From Neobacillus notoginsengisoli (GTDB taxonomy: Bacteria > Bacillota > Bacilli > Bacillales > Cytobacillaceae): 64,000 nucleotides of DNA. The translations under genes and the position numbers were made by a program. The notes beneath the pieces were generated by a model. It did no database searches, was not told the origin of the DNA, and worked only from the letters and a program-made list of their open reading frames with translations. The stretch covers positions 124,001 to 188,000 of the forward strand of contig NZ_QWEG01000001.1 of the NCBI RefSeq assembly GCF_003515685.1, read 5' to 3'. This document shows, piece after piece, positions 27,740 through 35,761 of this stretch (position 1 is its first letter; every line of letters begins with the position of its first letter).

Positions 27740-27874
27740 ATGTGCTTCGGAGGATTCGGCGGCTGCGGTTACGGCGGTTATGGCTACGGTGGCGGCTACG
27801 GCTACGGCTCAACATTCGTATTGATCGTCGTATTGTTCATCCTTTTGATTATTGTAGGCGCAAGCTTCTACTAA
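27740..27874 (+). CDS. yjcZ: YjcZ-family sporulation peptide
   Basis: A 44-residue product. The first half is Gly/Tyr-rich with two cysteines ([20 protein letters not shown]) and the second half is one hydrophobic helix ([19 protein letters not shown]), the family hallmark. AGTGAGGTG precedes the ATG, with a sigma-K-like promoter upstream and a terminator downstream. Family members are made in sporulation; their function is unknown. Also found near yjcA in B. subtilis. Confidence 0.9.
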   Translation: MCFGGFGGCGYGGYGYGGGYGYGSTFVLIVVLFILLIIVGASFY

Positions 27875-27886
27875 GATAGAGGAGTA

Positions 27887-27916
27887 AAGCCCGGCACGAC
27901 GCGATGCCGGGTTTTT
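27887..27916 (+). terminator. Terminator after the yjcZ-type gene
   Basis: CCCGGCA (27890-27896) pairs with TGCCGGG (27905-27911), then TTTTT. Confidence 0.9.
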
Positions 27917-27963
27917 CTATGGTTGGAAACCCCTAGACGCTTACAAGGAATACTCCGCCCTGA

Positions 27964-28058
27964 ATTCGGACTCCTAGAGGGCTTTTGGGACGTTGAGAGT
28001 CCGAATAAGGTATGAATTCGGACTCTTAAAGGTTTTTTGGGACGGTGAGAGTCCAAAT
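27964..28058. repeat. Array B: two 52-bp units with half-site ATTCGGACTC
   Basis: ATTCGGACTC at 27964-27973 and 28016-28025 (52 apart); GAGTCCGAAT at 27997-28006 and its variant GAGTCCAAAT at 28049-28058 (52 apart). The central pair is separated by 9 nt (AAGGTATGA) and the outer gaps equal 25 nt when half-sites are counted as 9 nt. Same geometry as array A, unrelated sequence. Confidence 0.85.
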
Positions 28059-28145
28059 ACGCCCAGGATTCCTCGAATCCTTCAATTAATCGCTCGATAC
28101 ATGCCCCCGTAGTTTCCTCTTTTGGATTACTATCACTTTCCTTTC

Positions 28146-28172
28146 ACATAATCCAGCCTCCTTCATACTATA
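28146..28172 (+). promoter_or_regulatory. Sigma-K-like promoter of spoVIF
   Basis: AC (28146-28147), 16-base spacer, CATACTATA (28164-28172); exact match to AC-N16-CATANNNTA. Confidence 0.6.
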
Positions 28173-28203
28173 AAAGTAGCCTATGAAGGAGCGTGACAAC
28201 GAC

Positions 28204-28458
28204 ATGGATAACGGATTTTTCAAAAATCTCGAAAAAAAGACCGGCGTGAATATGAAAGATGTTTTCGAACTCGCCGCGTCATTGCAAAACGCTAATTTTA
28301 AAGATGAACGCACAGTCAGGAACGTCATCAAACGCGTATCCCAGATTGCCCAAAAACCGGTCAACAAGGAATTGGAAGATAAAATTGTCGAGTCCATCAT
28401 CAAGGATGGCAAATCACTCGATTTTAACACCATTTCGAATATGATGAACAAAAAGTAA
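28204..28458 (+). CDS. spoVIF: Stage VI sporulation protein F
   Basis: Sigma-K-controlled protein needed for late coat assembly through GerE. 84 residues from the ATG at 28204 (MDNGFFKNLEKKTGVNMKDV), which matches the known start; AAGGAG is 12 bases upstream, a long spacing, and an ATG at 28183 is possible. No membrane segment; a small helical protein ending ISNMMNKK. A sigma-K-like promoter is just upstream. yjcC (spoVIF) has the same position in B. subtilis. Confidence 0.92.
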   Translation: MDNGFFKNLEKKTGVNMKDVFELAASLQNANFKDERTVRNVIKRVSQIAQKPVNKELEDKIVESIIKDGKSLDFNTISNMMNKK

Positions 28459-28461
28459 CAA

Positions 28462-28500
28462 AAGTCCGGCCGCATATTGATTGGCCGGACTTGTTATTTT
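28462..28500. terminator. Terminator between spoVIF and the small convergent gene
   Basis: AAGTCCGGCC (28462-28471) pairs with GGCCGGACTT (28483-28492). A T-rich tail follows on the plus strand and an A-rich flank serves the opposite strand, so it may work both ways. Confidence 0.8.
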
Positions 28501-28518
28501 TGCAAAAGAATTTGCCCT

Positions 28519-28656
28519 CTATTTGGTCTCCCGGTCCCGTTCATACGCGATGAGCACGAGATCCTTATCGGCCTGGCTGCTCAGTACTTCCTCGAAAACT
28601 TTGATTTCCTTTAGCAAATCCTCTGGAAGATCAGCAGCATTGTATGTTTGCTCCAT
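28519..28656 (-). CDS. Small conserved-looking protein, 45 residues
   Basis: Acidic helical product (MEQTYNAADLPEDLLKEIKV, then FEEVLSSQADKDLVLIAYER). I do not recognise the family. GTGAGGTG lies 6-7 bases before the ATG at 28656. It is convergent with spoVIF, sharing the terminator hairpin, and divergent from the acetyltransferase gene. The good ribosome site and protein-like composition support it despite its size. Confidence 0.65.
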   Translation of the reverse strand: MEQTYNAADLPEDLLKEIKVFEEVLSSQADKDLVLIAYERDRETK

Positions 28657-28732
28657 CTTTTTCACCTCACTTATAGGATAGACAAAAATGTTAGTATAAA
28701 TTCAATAACGTGCGAAAGGAAGGTTTGTGAGT

Positions 28733-29272
28733 ATGGATGTTGAAATAAGAAGGCCGGCACTCAGAGACACGGAAGAGTTAAATGAATTCTTCAGAATCGT
28801 GATCTCCGATACATTTGCAAAAGAAGGAATTGCGGAGAAAGTGGACGACCTGGCAGAGGAAGTCGAAACGAAGAAAAACTATTTGAAAGCTGACTTCGAA
28901 AGCTGTGGAGAGCGGCGCTACTTCCTGATTGCCCAAGCTGGTGGCAAAATGATTGGTTCGATTGAATTCGGCGCTGCAAGCAGCTTGATTGTTAAGTGCA
29001 CAAATGGTGCATACAGCGGCCTGGTTCAGGTAGGGACTGTATTTGTCCATCCGGATTACCAACGAAAAGGAGTTGGGTCATTCCTTTTGAAAAAAATAGG
29101 CCAAGTCCTGAAGGGGCAAGGCATAGAAGAGTTCTGTCTCGACAGCGGCTATAAGACCGCCCAGACCATATGGGAGAAGAAGTTCGGAGAACCCGCATAT
29201 GTGTTGGAGGATTATTGGGACGAAGGATATGCCCATATGATTTGGAAAAACAATGTGAGGGAACTCCTATAG
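28733..29272 (+). CDS. GNAT-family N-acetyltransferase
   Basis: Acetyl-CoA-dependent acetyltransferase, 179 residues from the ATG at 28733 (GGAAGG 9 bases upstream; a GTG two codons earlier is closer). The acetyl-CoA-binding motif A is VGTVFVHPDYQRKGVGSFLL, with the pyrophosphate loop Q-R-K-G-V-G, and motif B lies in EEFCLDSGYKTAQTIWEKKFG. The substrate cannot be predicted. A weak hairpin with T's follows at about 29288-29323. Confidence 0.88.
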   Translation: MDVEIRRPALRDTEELNEFFRIVISDTFAKEGIAEKVDDLAEEVETKKNYLKADFESCGERRYFLIAQAGGKMIGSIEFGAASSLIVKCTNGAYSGLVQVGTVFVHPDYQRKGVGSFLLKKIGQVLKGQGIEEFCLDSGYKTAQTIWEKKFGEPAYVLEDYWDEGYAHMIWKNNVRELL

Positions 29273-29371
29273 GTCATTTTTGCAAAAAAGGGCCCGCTGC
29301 CAAAAATGCAACGAGACCCTTTTCCGATTATTCCAATTATGAATGTGCTGAAAAGCCGTAGCTTTATCGCT

Positions 29372-31624
29372 TTAATCCTTCCGCACCGGCGTCAGGAACC
29401 TCGTTGGATTGGCTGCCCGGTTGCGACGCATTGATGGGACGGAAATATACAATCTCTCCATCGCCCGTGTAATGGCGACATAAAACAGCCTGCGTTCCTC
29501 TTCAAGGGGAGCCGTGTCCCCGTTCCGGAGGCTTTCAAGCGCATAGTCATGCGGAAGGCTGCCGTCGACAGCACCTAGAATATAAACCGTTTTATACTCA
29601 AGCCCCTTCGCGCGATGAATGGTGCTAAGGGTGATTGAGCTCGTAAAATGCTTGCTGAGGTTCTTGATCTCCCTGTTCATCGCCGCCATGTGGGAGGCAT
29701 GCTCAAGGAGTGTTTGGCTGCTGTCAAAATTCTTGGCCGCGACTTTCAAATCCTTCACATCATCTGAGCCTTTTTCTAGCTTGTTGCCTTCACTGCCGCG
29801 TTTCTTTAAATAATCAAGGAAGCCGAGTTCCTTTTCGATTCTTTCAATTGCCGCGTACGGTGCAAGATGGCGCATCGATTTGATGGCTGTAACGGCCGTT
29901 TTTAACTTTTTCATTTGAAAGGCATGGGCGGTTTTTACTTTTCCGAGCGCTTCCAAAGCACTGCAGTCGTCGAGAATGGTTGAAGCCTTGATGTCGGAAA
30001 GGACATCCTGTTTCAAAAACAGCGCAGGAAGAATAGCGGCAACCGCGTCGATGTCATCTTCATTGATTGCCAGCTTCAGAAATCCGAGCACCGTTCGGAC
30101 TGTTCTTCGCTCATAAAAAGACTCGGCATCTTGTTCAATCCGAAACGGCAAGTTGGAGGAGGCAAGCCTTTCAAACACAGCACGCGACCCGGCATGTGTC
30201 CGGTACAAGATGGCAAAGTCGGAAGGGTCGGCACCGCCAGCAATTTTCTCCTGGATGTCCGTCACAATCATTGTTGCCTCTTCCTCTTCATCATAAGGGA
30301 AGAACGCAACTGGCGGCAGGCCTTCGCTTATGTTCGCTGCCATTTCCTTGCGGCGCCTTTTCTTATTATAGGAAATAATTCGGTTCGCAGCGGCGACAAT
30401 TTCGTTGGACGACCGATAATTTTGGCTGAGCAGAATGAGCCGCGCACCAGGAAAGTCATGCTCGAAATTCAGCAAAAACTCAGGAGAGCTTCCTCTGAAC
30501 GAATAGATCGTCTGGTCATCATCGCCAACGACACACACGTTTTTCGTTTTTGCTGACAGCATTTTAATCAATTCGTATTGCACTTTGTTAATGTCCTGGA
30601 ATTCATCAATTAGGAAATACCGGAAGCGTTCTTGATACATGGCCAGAAGTTCCGGCGCGGTTTGAAACAATTCATAGCAGCCGGTGAGCATGTCGTCAAA
30701 ATCGAACAGTCCCTGGTCCTGCTTGTACCGTTCATACCGCTCATACAACATAAGAACGGTTTCTTCCCATTCTGAATCGGGTTTGATTTTGGCAGGGGCG
30801 AGAAGGGAGTTTTTCCAAAAGCCGATTTGCTGAAGGGCAAGGTCATAAGGAAATTCTTTTTCCGACAATCCAAGCTCCCGGCCCGCCTCTTTGACAATCT
30901 TTTCACGTTGCCATTCCTTTTTCAAAAGCCGGTTGTTATTCCACTTTGCTCCGTCGGCATGCATCAAAATCCGGTAGAAGATACTGTGGAATGTTCCGGA
31001 GACAAGTTTTGAAAGCAGCCCGCTTTTCATATTCGGATAGCGGAGCAGGCGTGATTTCATTTCCTGCGCGGCCTTCGTTGTAAAGGTGACGAGCATGATT
31101 TCTGATGGTTTAATGCCGCGGACGTCAAGCATATAAGCTGTCCTCGCAGTCAGGACCCGCGTTTTGCCGCTGCCGGCTCCTGCAAGAACAAGGATCGGAC
31201 CTTCGGTTTCAGTTACCGCCGCGGCCTGGTTTCCGTCGAGCTTAAATCCTTCCGCCTCTAGCAGTTTCACATAGTCATGCGGGTTGTCGAGAATAGGGAG
31301 GGAGGCAGTTGCCGTAGCTGCCCCAATGGCGAGCGGCTGCGCTCCGAGGAAGCCTTCTCCAACCGGTTTCGCGCTTGGGACGCGAAAGCCTTCAATTTGT
31401 CGGGTTTCCTTTATAGTCTCCGACGCCTCTAGGCAAATCTTCTCCGGATGGTATAAATGGAAGAAATGCGGGTCTTTTTCAATCCCCAAATAAAGACGGA
31501 CGGGCTCAAGGCAAGAGGGACAAGAAAGTTCGCCATTCCTGCCAGCCATGTATATTTTTTGAAATCGGTCCCTGCCAAGTAGCTCCAAGTGGACAGTCCC
31601 GTTTTGATAGATTGCAGATTTCAT
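29372..31624 (-). CDS. yjcD: UvrD/PcrA-like DNA helicase YjcD with CoiA-like N-terminus
   Basis: Superfamily 1A 3'-5' helicase, 750 residues from the ATG at 31624, 9 bases after GGAG; the TTG at 31639 lies inside the ribosome site. Helicase motifs: I GAGSGKT (residues 149-155), Ia TFTTKAAQEMKSR, II FLIDEFQDIN, III VVGDDDQTIYSFRG, then TIHRAKGLEYKTVYI and the arginine finger in RRLFYVAITRAMERL. Before these is an extra ~130-residue N-terminal region with CPSC (Cys35/Cys38), HFFHLYHPEKICLEA, reminiscent of the zinc module at the start of CoiA. Corresponds in position to yjcD. Confidence 0.93.
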   Translation of the reverse strand: MKSAIYQNGTVHLELLGRDRFQKIYMAGRNGELSCPSCLEPVRLYLGIEKDPHFFHLYHPEKICLEASETIKETRQIEGFRVPSAKPVGEGFLGAQPLAIGAATATASLPILDNPHDYVKLLEAEGFKLDGNQAAAVTETEGPILVLAGAGSGKTRVLTARTAYMLDVRGIKPSEIMLVTFTTKAAQEMKSRLLRYPNMKSGLLSKLVSGTFHSIFYRILMHADGAKWNNNRLLKKEWQREKIVKEAGRELGLSEKEFPYDLALQQIGFWKNSLLAPAKIKPDSEWEETVLMLYERYERYKQDQGLFDFDDMLTGCYELFQTAPELLAMYQERFRYFLIDEFQDINKVQYELIKMLSAKTKNVCVVGDDDQTIYSFRGSSPEFLLNFEHDFPGARLILLSQNYRSSNEIVAAANRIISYNKKRRRKEMAANISEGLPPVAFFPYDEEEEATMIVTDIQEKIAGGADPSDFAILYRTHAGSRAVFERLASSNLPFRIEQDAESFYERRTVRTVLGFLKLAINEDDIDAVAAILPALFLKQDVLSDIKASTILDDCSALEALGKVKTAHAFQMKKLKTAVTAIKSMRHLAPYAAIERIEKELGFLDYLKKRGSEGNKLEKGSDDVKDLKVAAKNFDSSQTLLEHASHMAAMNREIKNLSKHFTSSITLSTIHRAKGLEYKTVYILGAVDGSLPHDYALESLRNGDTAPLEEERRLFYVAITRAMERLYISVPSMRRNRAANPTRFLTPVRKD

Positions 31625-31732
31625 TGACAGATTCTCCAAGTCTCGTAAAATTACACAATTTCTATCATAACAGACAAACGTCGCTCCCGGAAGTTTCGAA
31701 TGGCCTGATTTTCGCAGGGGATGAGCAAAATA

Positions 31733-31757
31733 AAAACTCCCGCCAATTCGGCAGGAG
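31733..31757 (-). terminator. Terminator of the yjcG-yjcF operon
   Basis: On the minus strand CTCCTGCC-GAATT-GGCGGGAG is followed by TTTTTATTTT. Confidence 0.85.
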
Positions 31758-31766
31758 CTGATTTCA

Positions 31767-32189
31767 CTATAATTTTTTTACCATGGTCTTATGCGGAATC
31801 CCTGCATCGAGGAATTCTTCGGAGACGATCTCGTACCCGAGGCCTTCATAGAACGGGATTGCCTGTACCTGGGCATTCAGCTTCAGCTTTTGAATTTCCT
31901 GTTCCTTCGCGTATTCCTCAATTTTACGCATGATCGCTTTTCCGGCGCCTGTTCCGCGGACTTCTTGCAAAACGCAGATCCGTTCGACTTTCCCGTACCC
32001 GTCAACTAGACGGAAACGGCCGGCTCCTTTAGGTTCTGTCCCGTTATATAGGACGAAATGGGCGCAATCCCCTTCATACTGGTCGATTTCTTCTTCTTCG
32101 GGCACTTGTTGTTCATCGACAAACACTGTTTTTCTGACCGAAAAAGCGTCCTGCTTTTCCTTCTCGCTGCTCACTAAAACGACTTTCAT
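31767..32189 (-). CDS. yjcF: GNAT-family protein YjcF
   Basis: Small acetyltransferase of the YjcF/ElaA-like GNAT group, 140 residues. AFSVRKTVFVDEQQVPEEEEID is the characteristic N-terminal segment. The acetyl-CoA loop is VERICVLQEVRGTGAGKAIM, and the C-terminal motif is LNAQVQAIPFYEGLGYE. The ATG is the base after the yjcG stop, so the two are co-translated. Substrate unknown. Confidence 0.9.
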   Translation of the reverse strand: MKVVLVSSEKEKQDAFSVRKTVFVDEQQVPEEEEIDQYEGDCAHFVLYNGTEPKGAGRFRLVDGYGKVERICVLQEVRGTGAGKAIMRKIEEYAKEQEIQKLKLNAQVQAIPFYEGLGYEIVSEEFLDAGIPHKTMVKKL

Positions 32190-32711
32190 CTATAACTCTG
32201 CTTCCTTTCCAAGGCGGAATGTTTCATACACTGTCCACTGCCCGTTTTCAAGCTGATAGAGGAGATGGACACGGTCGATTTCTTCTTCATGGTCAATTCC
32301 TTGCATTTTCAGTGCGCCGTACACATCCCAATGCTCGTCATCGGAAAGCTTCTGGCCGACAGTGATGTGGGGAACGAATTTGTATTGCATTCCCGGACTT
32401 TCAAGTAAATCGTTAAGGTCCTTATGCAGGGCGGTAATCGCCTCTTGCGGGTCAACTTTTAAATAAATGACGTTATTTACTGGATGAAAGGAGCTGATCT
32501 TGGATGTTTTTAACATAAACGGTTCGTGATTCTTGACTGCTTCTCGCAGCTGACTTGCGATCGTTTCTGCCTCTTCTTCTGTCGCCTCAAACGCATTTAC
32601 GAGCGTAAGATGCGGCGCAATCAGTGAATAGTGGGGATCATAGCGTTTTCGATACGAATTAACCCAGTCCTGAAGCTGTTTAGATGGAAAAAGTGCAACA
32701 CCAAATCTCAT
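32190..32711 (-). CDS. yjcG: 2H phosphoesterase / 2'-5' RNA ligase-like protein YjcG
   Basis: Cytoplasmic 2H-phosphoesterase superfamily protein, 173 residues from the ATG at 32711, 8 bases after GGAGG. The two catalytic HxT/S motifs are HLTL (His34, Thr36) and HITV in [13 protein letters not shown]. The family hydrolyses cyclic phosphodiesters or ligates RNA ends; the physiological substrate of YjcG is unknown. Translationally coupled to yjcF, same order as in B. subtilis. Confidence 0.9.
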   Translation of the reverse strand: MRFGVALFPSKQLQDWVNSYRKRYDPHYSLIAPHLTLVNAFEATEEEAETIASQLREAVKNHEPFMLKTSKISSFHPVNNVIYLKVDPQEAITALHKDLNDLLESPGMQYKFVPHITVGQKLSDDEHWDVYGALKMQGIDHEEEIDRVHLLYQLENGQWTVYETFRLGKEAEL

Positions 32712-32858
32712 ACGACCTACCTCCAAGAATCCATTTTGTCTGTACGTTACGTACAGCTATGGTATTTGTCCTTCAAAATATTATAACAAATTTGAATAAA
32801 GAAATATAATTTTGGCTGAATATTTTGTAAAAATAGATAAAAAGTCTGGGTGACGGGA

Positions 32859-33581
32859 TTAAAATAGGGCTTTTAAAGCGGCTCTAAGGTCTGGCTGCCA
32901 ATGGGTCCAAGTGTGGTCTCCATCAAATTCATGATATGTGTAGCGAAATGGTTTGGCGGAAAGCACGCCTGCTAGCTCCCTGTTAGGCGTAAGGAAGTCA
33001 GCTGTCTTACCGTTTACGAGCTCGGCGGCGTGTTCATTTTTGCCAACAGAATGATAAATCTCAATCGGAAGGTTCTCTTTGTATTTTTCCACTGCCTGTT
33101 GTACAGCCTCGTTGACGTACGGCGACTGGATCAGCACCTTACCGAACGTATGCGGATAGGAAAGTGCCGTCAGCAGCGAGACAGTCCCGGCCAGCGAATC
33201 TCCGGCAAGCGCGCGGGTTGCACCCATTTGGTAGGTAGGGTACTCCCGGTCCAAATACGGCACCAGCTCATGGGCAAGAAAACGGATATAGGCCGAATGC
33301 TTTTCACCTTTCGGATGGTAGGTACTGCGGCGGTGCTGGGCATCTTTATACGGAATGCCAACAATAATGACGTTTTCAATTTCTTTTTTTGCCAAAAGTT
33401 CATCGGCAAGAGTTCCAATCCGGCCAAGCCTGAAATAATCGTCTCCATCTTGGGTGATCAGGAGCGAGTATTTGTAAAGAGGCGAAAACGTTGCTGGCAG
33501 ATGGATCAGCAGCTGAACTGATTCGCCTAACTCCTTGCTATCAAAAAATACTTCATTGACCGTTCCGCGCGCGAATTCCAT
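32859..33581 (-). CDS. yjcH: Alpha/beta hydrolase, esterase-D-like (YjcH)
   Basis: Cytoplasmic esterase-family hydrolase, 240 residues, complete. The nucleophile elbow is GDSLAG in RALAGDSLAGTVSLLTAL; an acid residue probably lies in the EFDGDHTW region, where the histidine would be the third catalytic residue. No signal peptide. CCGGAGG precedes the ATG at 33581. It lies upstream of yjcG-yjcF on the same strand but 148 bases away, so it may be separate. Substrate unknown. Confidence 0.85.
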   Translation of the reverse strand: MEFARGTVNEVFFDSKELGESVQLLIHLPATFSPLYKYSLLITQDGDDYFRLGRIGTLADELLAKKEIENVIIVGIPYKDAQHRRSTYHPKGEKHSAYIRFLAHELVPYLDREYPTYQMGATRALAGDSLAGTVSLLTALSYPHTFGKVLIQSPYVNEAVQQAVEKYKENLPIEIYHSVGKNEHAAELVNGKTADFLTPNRELAGVLSAKPFRYTYHEFDGDHTWTHWQPDLRAALKALF

Positions 33582-33720
33582 AGTTTTTCCTCCGGCTAGT
33601 AAGATTTCAAGTGCATTTTACCATAACGTTAGCCGAAAAGCAGTTCAGAAAGTATTCATAATTTCAAAGGTTATGAGCATTATGGTAGTGTTAATATAAG
33701 TGGGGAAACATGGAAGGGGA

Positions 33721-34263
33721 ATGAAATTGACCAGAGTACACAGTTCAGTTGTCACAGCCGCCGCAAAAAATGCACTCATTGAGCGCGGTGTTTTTATAGA
33801 AGCGATTGCCGCTATTGTTTACGAAATGCAGGTGCCTTATCATGAAGGGCTCACCATTGCTGAATGCATTGACAGCGTTGAAAAGGTTTTGCTGAAGAGG
33901 GAAATTCAGCACGCAATCCTTGTCGGCGTCGAGCTCGATACACTCGCTGAGCAGAACAAACTGTCCGAGCCATTGCAATCCATCGTTGAAAACGACGAAG
34001 GGCTTTTCGGCGTGGACGAAACGATCGCGTTCGGGGCAGCGCTCGGCTACGGCAGCATCGCCGTCACCACCTTCGGCCATCTTGACAAAAACAAAATAGG
34101 CATCATCAAAGATCTTGATACGAAAAGAGGCAACGGCGTCCACACTTTTCTCGATGACATCGTTGCCGCCATCGTCGCCACCGCCTCCTCCAGGCTCGCC
34201 CATCACAAACGCGACGAGGAAGAAGCGCTCGAAGAACTGAGCCAGGCGGAATTGATTGGGTAA
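33721..34263 (+). CDS. pgpA: Phosphatidylglycerophosphatase A-family protein
   Basis: PgpA/YutG-like protein, 180 residues from the ATG at 33721. The family removes phosphate from phosphatidylglycerophosphate, the step before cardiolipin synthase. Visible: an N-terminal helix, AIAAIVYEMQVPYHEGLTIAECIDSVEKVLLKREI, IAFGAALGYGSIAVTTFGHLDKNKIGIIKDLD and FLDDIVAAIVA. Unlike E. coli PgpA there is no clear membrane segment, as in other Firmicute members. GGAAGG is only 3 bases before the ATG, so the TTG at 33727 could be used instead. Confidence 0.82.
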   Translation: MKLTRVHSSVVTAAAKNALIERGVFIEAIAAIVYEMQVPYHEGLTIAECIDSVEKVLLKREIQHAILVGVELDTLAEQNKLSEPLQSIVENDEGLFGVDETIAFGAALGYGSIAVTTFGHLDKNKIGIIKDLDTKRGNGVHTFLDDIVAAIVATASSRLAHHKRDEEEALEELSQAELIG

Positions 34264-34298
34264 GTTTTATTTTGTAAAAGAGAGTTTGGGAGTCAAAT

Positions 34299-34346
34299 AA
34301 AAGGATAGGACAGGCTGAAGGAGATCAGCTGGCCTATCCTTTTTTG
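34299..34346 (+). terminator. Terminator after the pgpA-like gene
   Basis: AAAGGATAGG...CAGCTGA-type arms pair with TCAGCTGGCCTATCCTTT around AGGAGA, then TTTTTTG. Confidence 0.8.
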
Positions 34347-34410
34347 ATATTGTAGGAATCTATAAAATACTACCTTGTGGGTAACTCGAAATAAATTTTA
34401 TTAATCCAGC

Positions 34411-34645
34411 TCCACAAAGGAAAGCTTCGGGAGCATATGCATCGCACGAAGGAAAAGCGTTAGCTTTATCGAGGAGCGCCTAGCCCCTCGAGGTCTTAAG
34501 CCAATCCGTCAAGAAGGCAAAGACCGCCTTCTGGACGGCTCGTCTTAAGCTTGGCTACGCTCCGCTCGCATTAAGGGCGACTAAGGTTTTGCTAGGGCAA
34601 AACCAAGTCTTCCTATATCGGGGCTGATCACTAAGGAAAGCTCCC
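34411..34645. repeat. Structured intergenic repeat element
   Basis: About 235 bases without a gene but full of paired segments: CCGTC..AAGAAGGC with GCCTTCT..GACGG (34506-34538) and GGTTTTGC with GCAAAACC (34585-34604). GGAAAGCT occurs near both ends (34419 and 34634). It resembles a dispersed structured repeat found between genes in many bacilli; this is recollection, not a search. Confidence 0.6.
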
Positions 34646-34706
34646 AGGAATAATCCTCGCAGGGACAGGCGGTTTTTGCCTGTCGCGAAGGCGCTTGCGC
34701 ATTTTG

Positions 34707-34997
34707 TTATTCCGTGAGCAAATCCCGGTATTCTTCCTTCCGCTCCAGCACCTTTTTGGCAAAAGAGCAGGCGGGAATGATTTGCTTATTCTCATCCCTG
34801 GCGAAATCGCCGATTTTATAAACGAGCTTTTTCCCTAGGCCCCGGCCGTTTTGGTCTTCGTCCACGAGGGTGTGGGTGACGGTAATGATTTCTTTTCCGT
34901 CATCCGTTGTGCCGCTTGGGACATATTGAATCCTGCCAATCACTTTGCCGTTTTCCTCAATATAAAACTCATTTTGGCCATGTTTTATTTCGGTCAT
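34707..34997 (-). CDS. yjdJ: YjdJ-type GNAT-like N-acetyltransferase
   Basis: Small (96-residue) single-motif GNAT relative of the YjdJ/Gcn5-related group. The N-terminal beta strands are NEFYIEENGKVIGRIQYVP, the acetyl-CoA loop is LVDEDQNGRGLGKKLVY, and the C-terminal IIPACSFAKKVLERKEEYRDLL carries the conserved C-S-F-A-K/Y motif. GGCGGGAG precedes the ATG. Isolated; the structured repeat lies downstream. Function unknown. Confidence 0.85.
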   Translation of the reverse strand: MTEIKHGQNEFYIEENGKVIGRIQYVPSGTTDDGKEIITVTHTLVDEDQNGRGLGKKLVYKIGDFARDENKQIIPACSFAKKVLERKEEYRDLLTE

Positions 34998-35187
34998 AAG
35001 AACAACTCCCGCCTTTCATTTGAACACCATCCTTTAGTTTACCCGGAAAGGGAAAGAACTTAACTTATTTCGAATTTACGGGTGGTTAAAAAGGATTTGA
35101 ATGGCGTCTTAAGGCATGATATCGCTCTGAAGGAGCTGCGCGGAGGGAGGTTTTTGCAAAAGGATGAGGCGGGGGAGATATATCAAA

Positions 35188-35271
35188 AAAATTACCTGCT
35201 TTATCGGAGAATTTTTGAATATATCCATAAATTTTTATGTGATATCAATAAATTTTTCCATATATCCGAGT
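35188..35271 (+). repeat. 21-bp tandem repeat, copy 1 (upstream of cydA)
   Basis: Three clear units of exactly 21 bp (35209-35229, 35230-35250, 35251-35271) of the form AATTTTT-N5-ATATC-NATA, with a degenerate fourth at 35188-35208. It ends in CATATATCCGAGTCTGTCA, which recurs at 48677. A small GTCTG/CAGAC hairpin follows at 35270-35287. Confidence 0.85.
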
Positions 35272-35289
35272 CTGTCAAAATTCAGACAC

Positions 35290-35761
35290 AATTCAAAGGC
35301 TGCCCAATGGAAAGTACCAGAACTGTGGTCCTCCGAATCCTTATCAGGTTTTCACACAATGATAGAATTTACCCGACTCTCACTATTCAGTTCATAGCAA
35401 AAAAGATATACCTTGATCGTGTGTGTCAATGGCATTTGTCACACCTAAAGCGTGATTCCAATCATACCCGACTTCAAAGCAGTATTCCTACAGAACCGTT
35501 AAACCCAAAGGGTTTAAACCTTTCAATGGAAAAACAACCCTTTAGAAAGATGTCATAGAAAAGACACAATTGCCCGCCAACCAACCCAAAATATTTGTTA
35601 ATATAGGTTGTGAAGTTAATATCCTAGAATAATTATAAAACAGGTTCGGACAACAGTTTTGAGCTCGATTCAAAGCAGATGATATTGTGAATTGGTGAGC
35701 AATAAAAATGACAAGCTGCACACGAAGTAGTATAAAAATGTTTAGTAATGGGGGTCTGATG
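35290..35761 (+). other. Upstream region of cydABCD
   Basis: No credible gene. The open frame crossing it includes the 21-bp repeats and has no ribosome site. A Rex-like half-site TTGTGAA is at 35608-35614, followed by an AT-rich stretch (AATAATTATAAA near 35629) that could hold the promoter. In B. subtilis cydABCD is repressed by Rex; a full palindrome is not visible here. Confidence 0.4.

Noticed and set aside
35418-35446. GTGTG...CACAC inverted repeat upstream of cydA as a Rex or FNR site
   Set aside because: Spacing and sequence do not fit TTGTGAA-N4-TTCACAA or TGTGA-N6-TCACA.
35082-35558. 158-codon frame upstream of cydA
   Set aside because: It runs through the 21-bp repeats, and the similar peptide upstream of the MFS gene comes from the same repeat DNA. 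No start signals.
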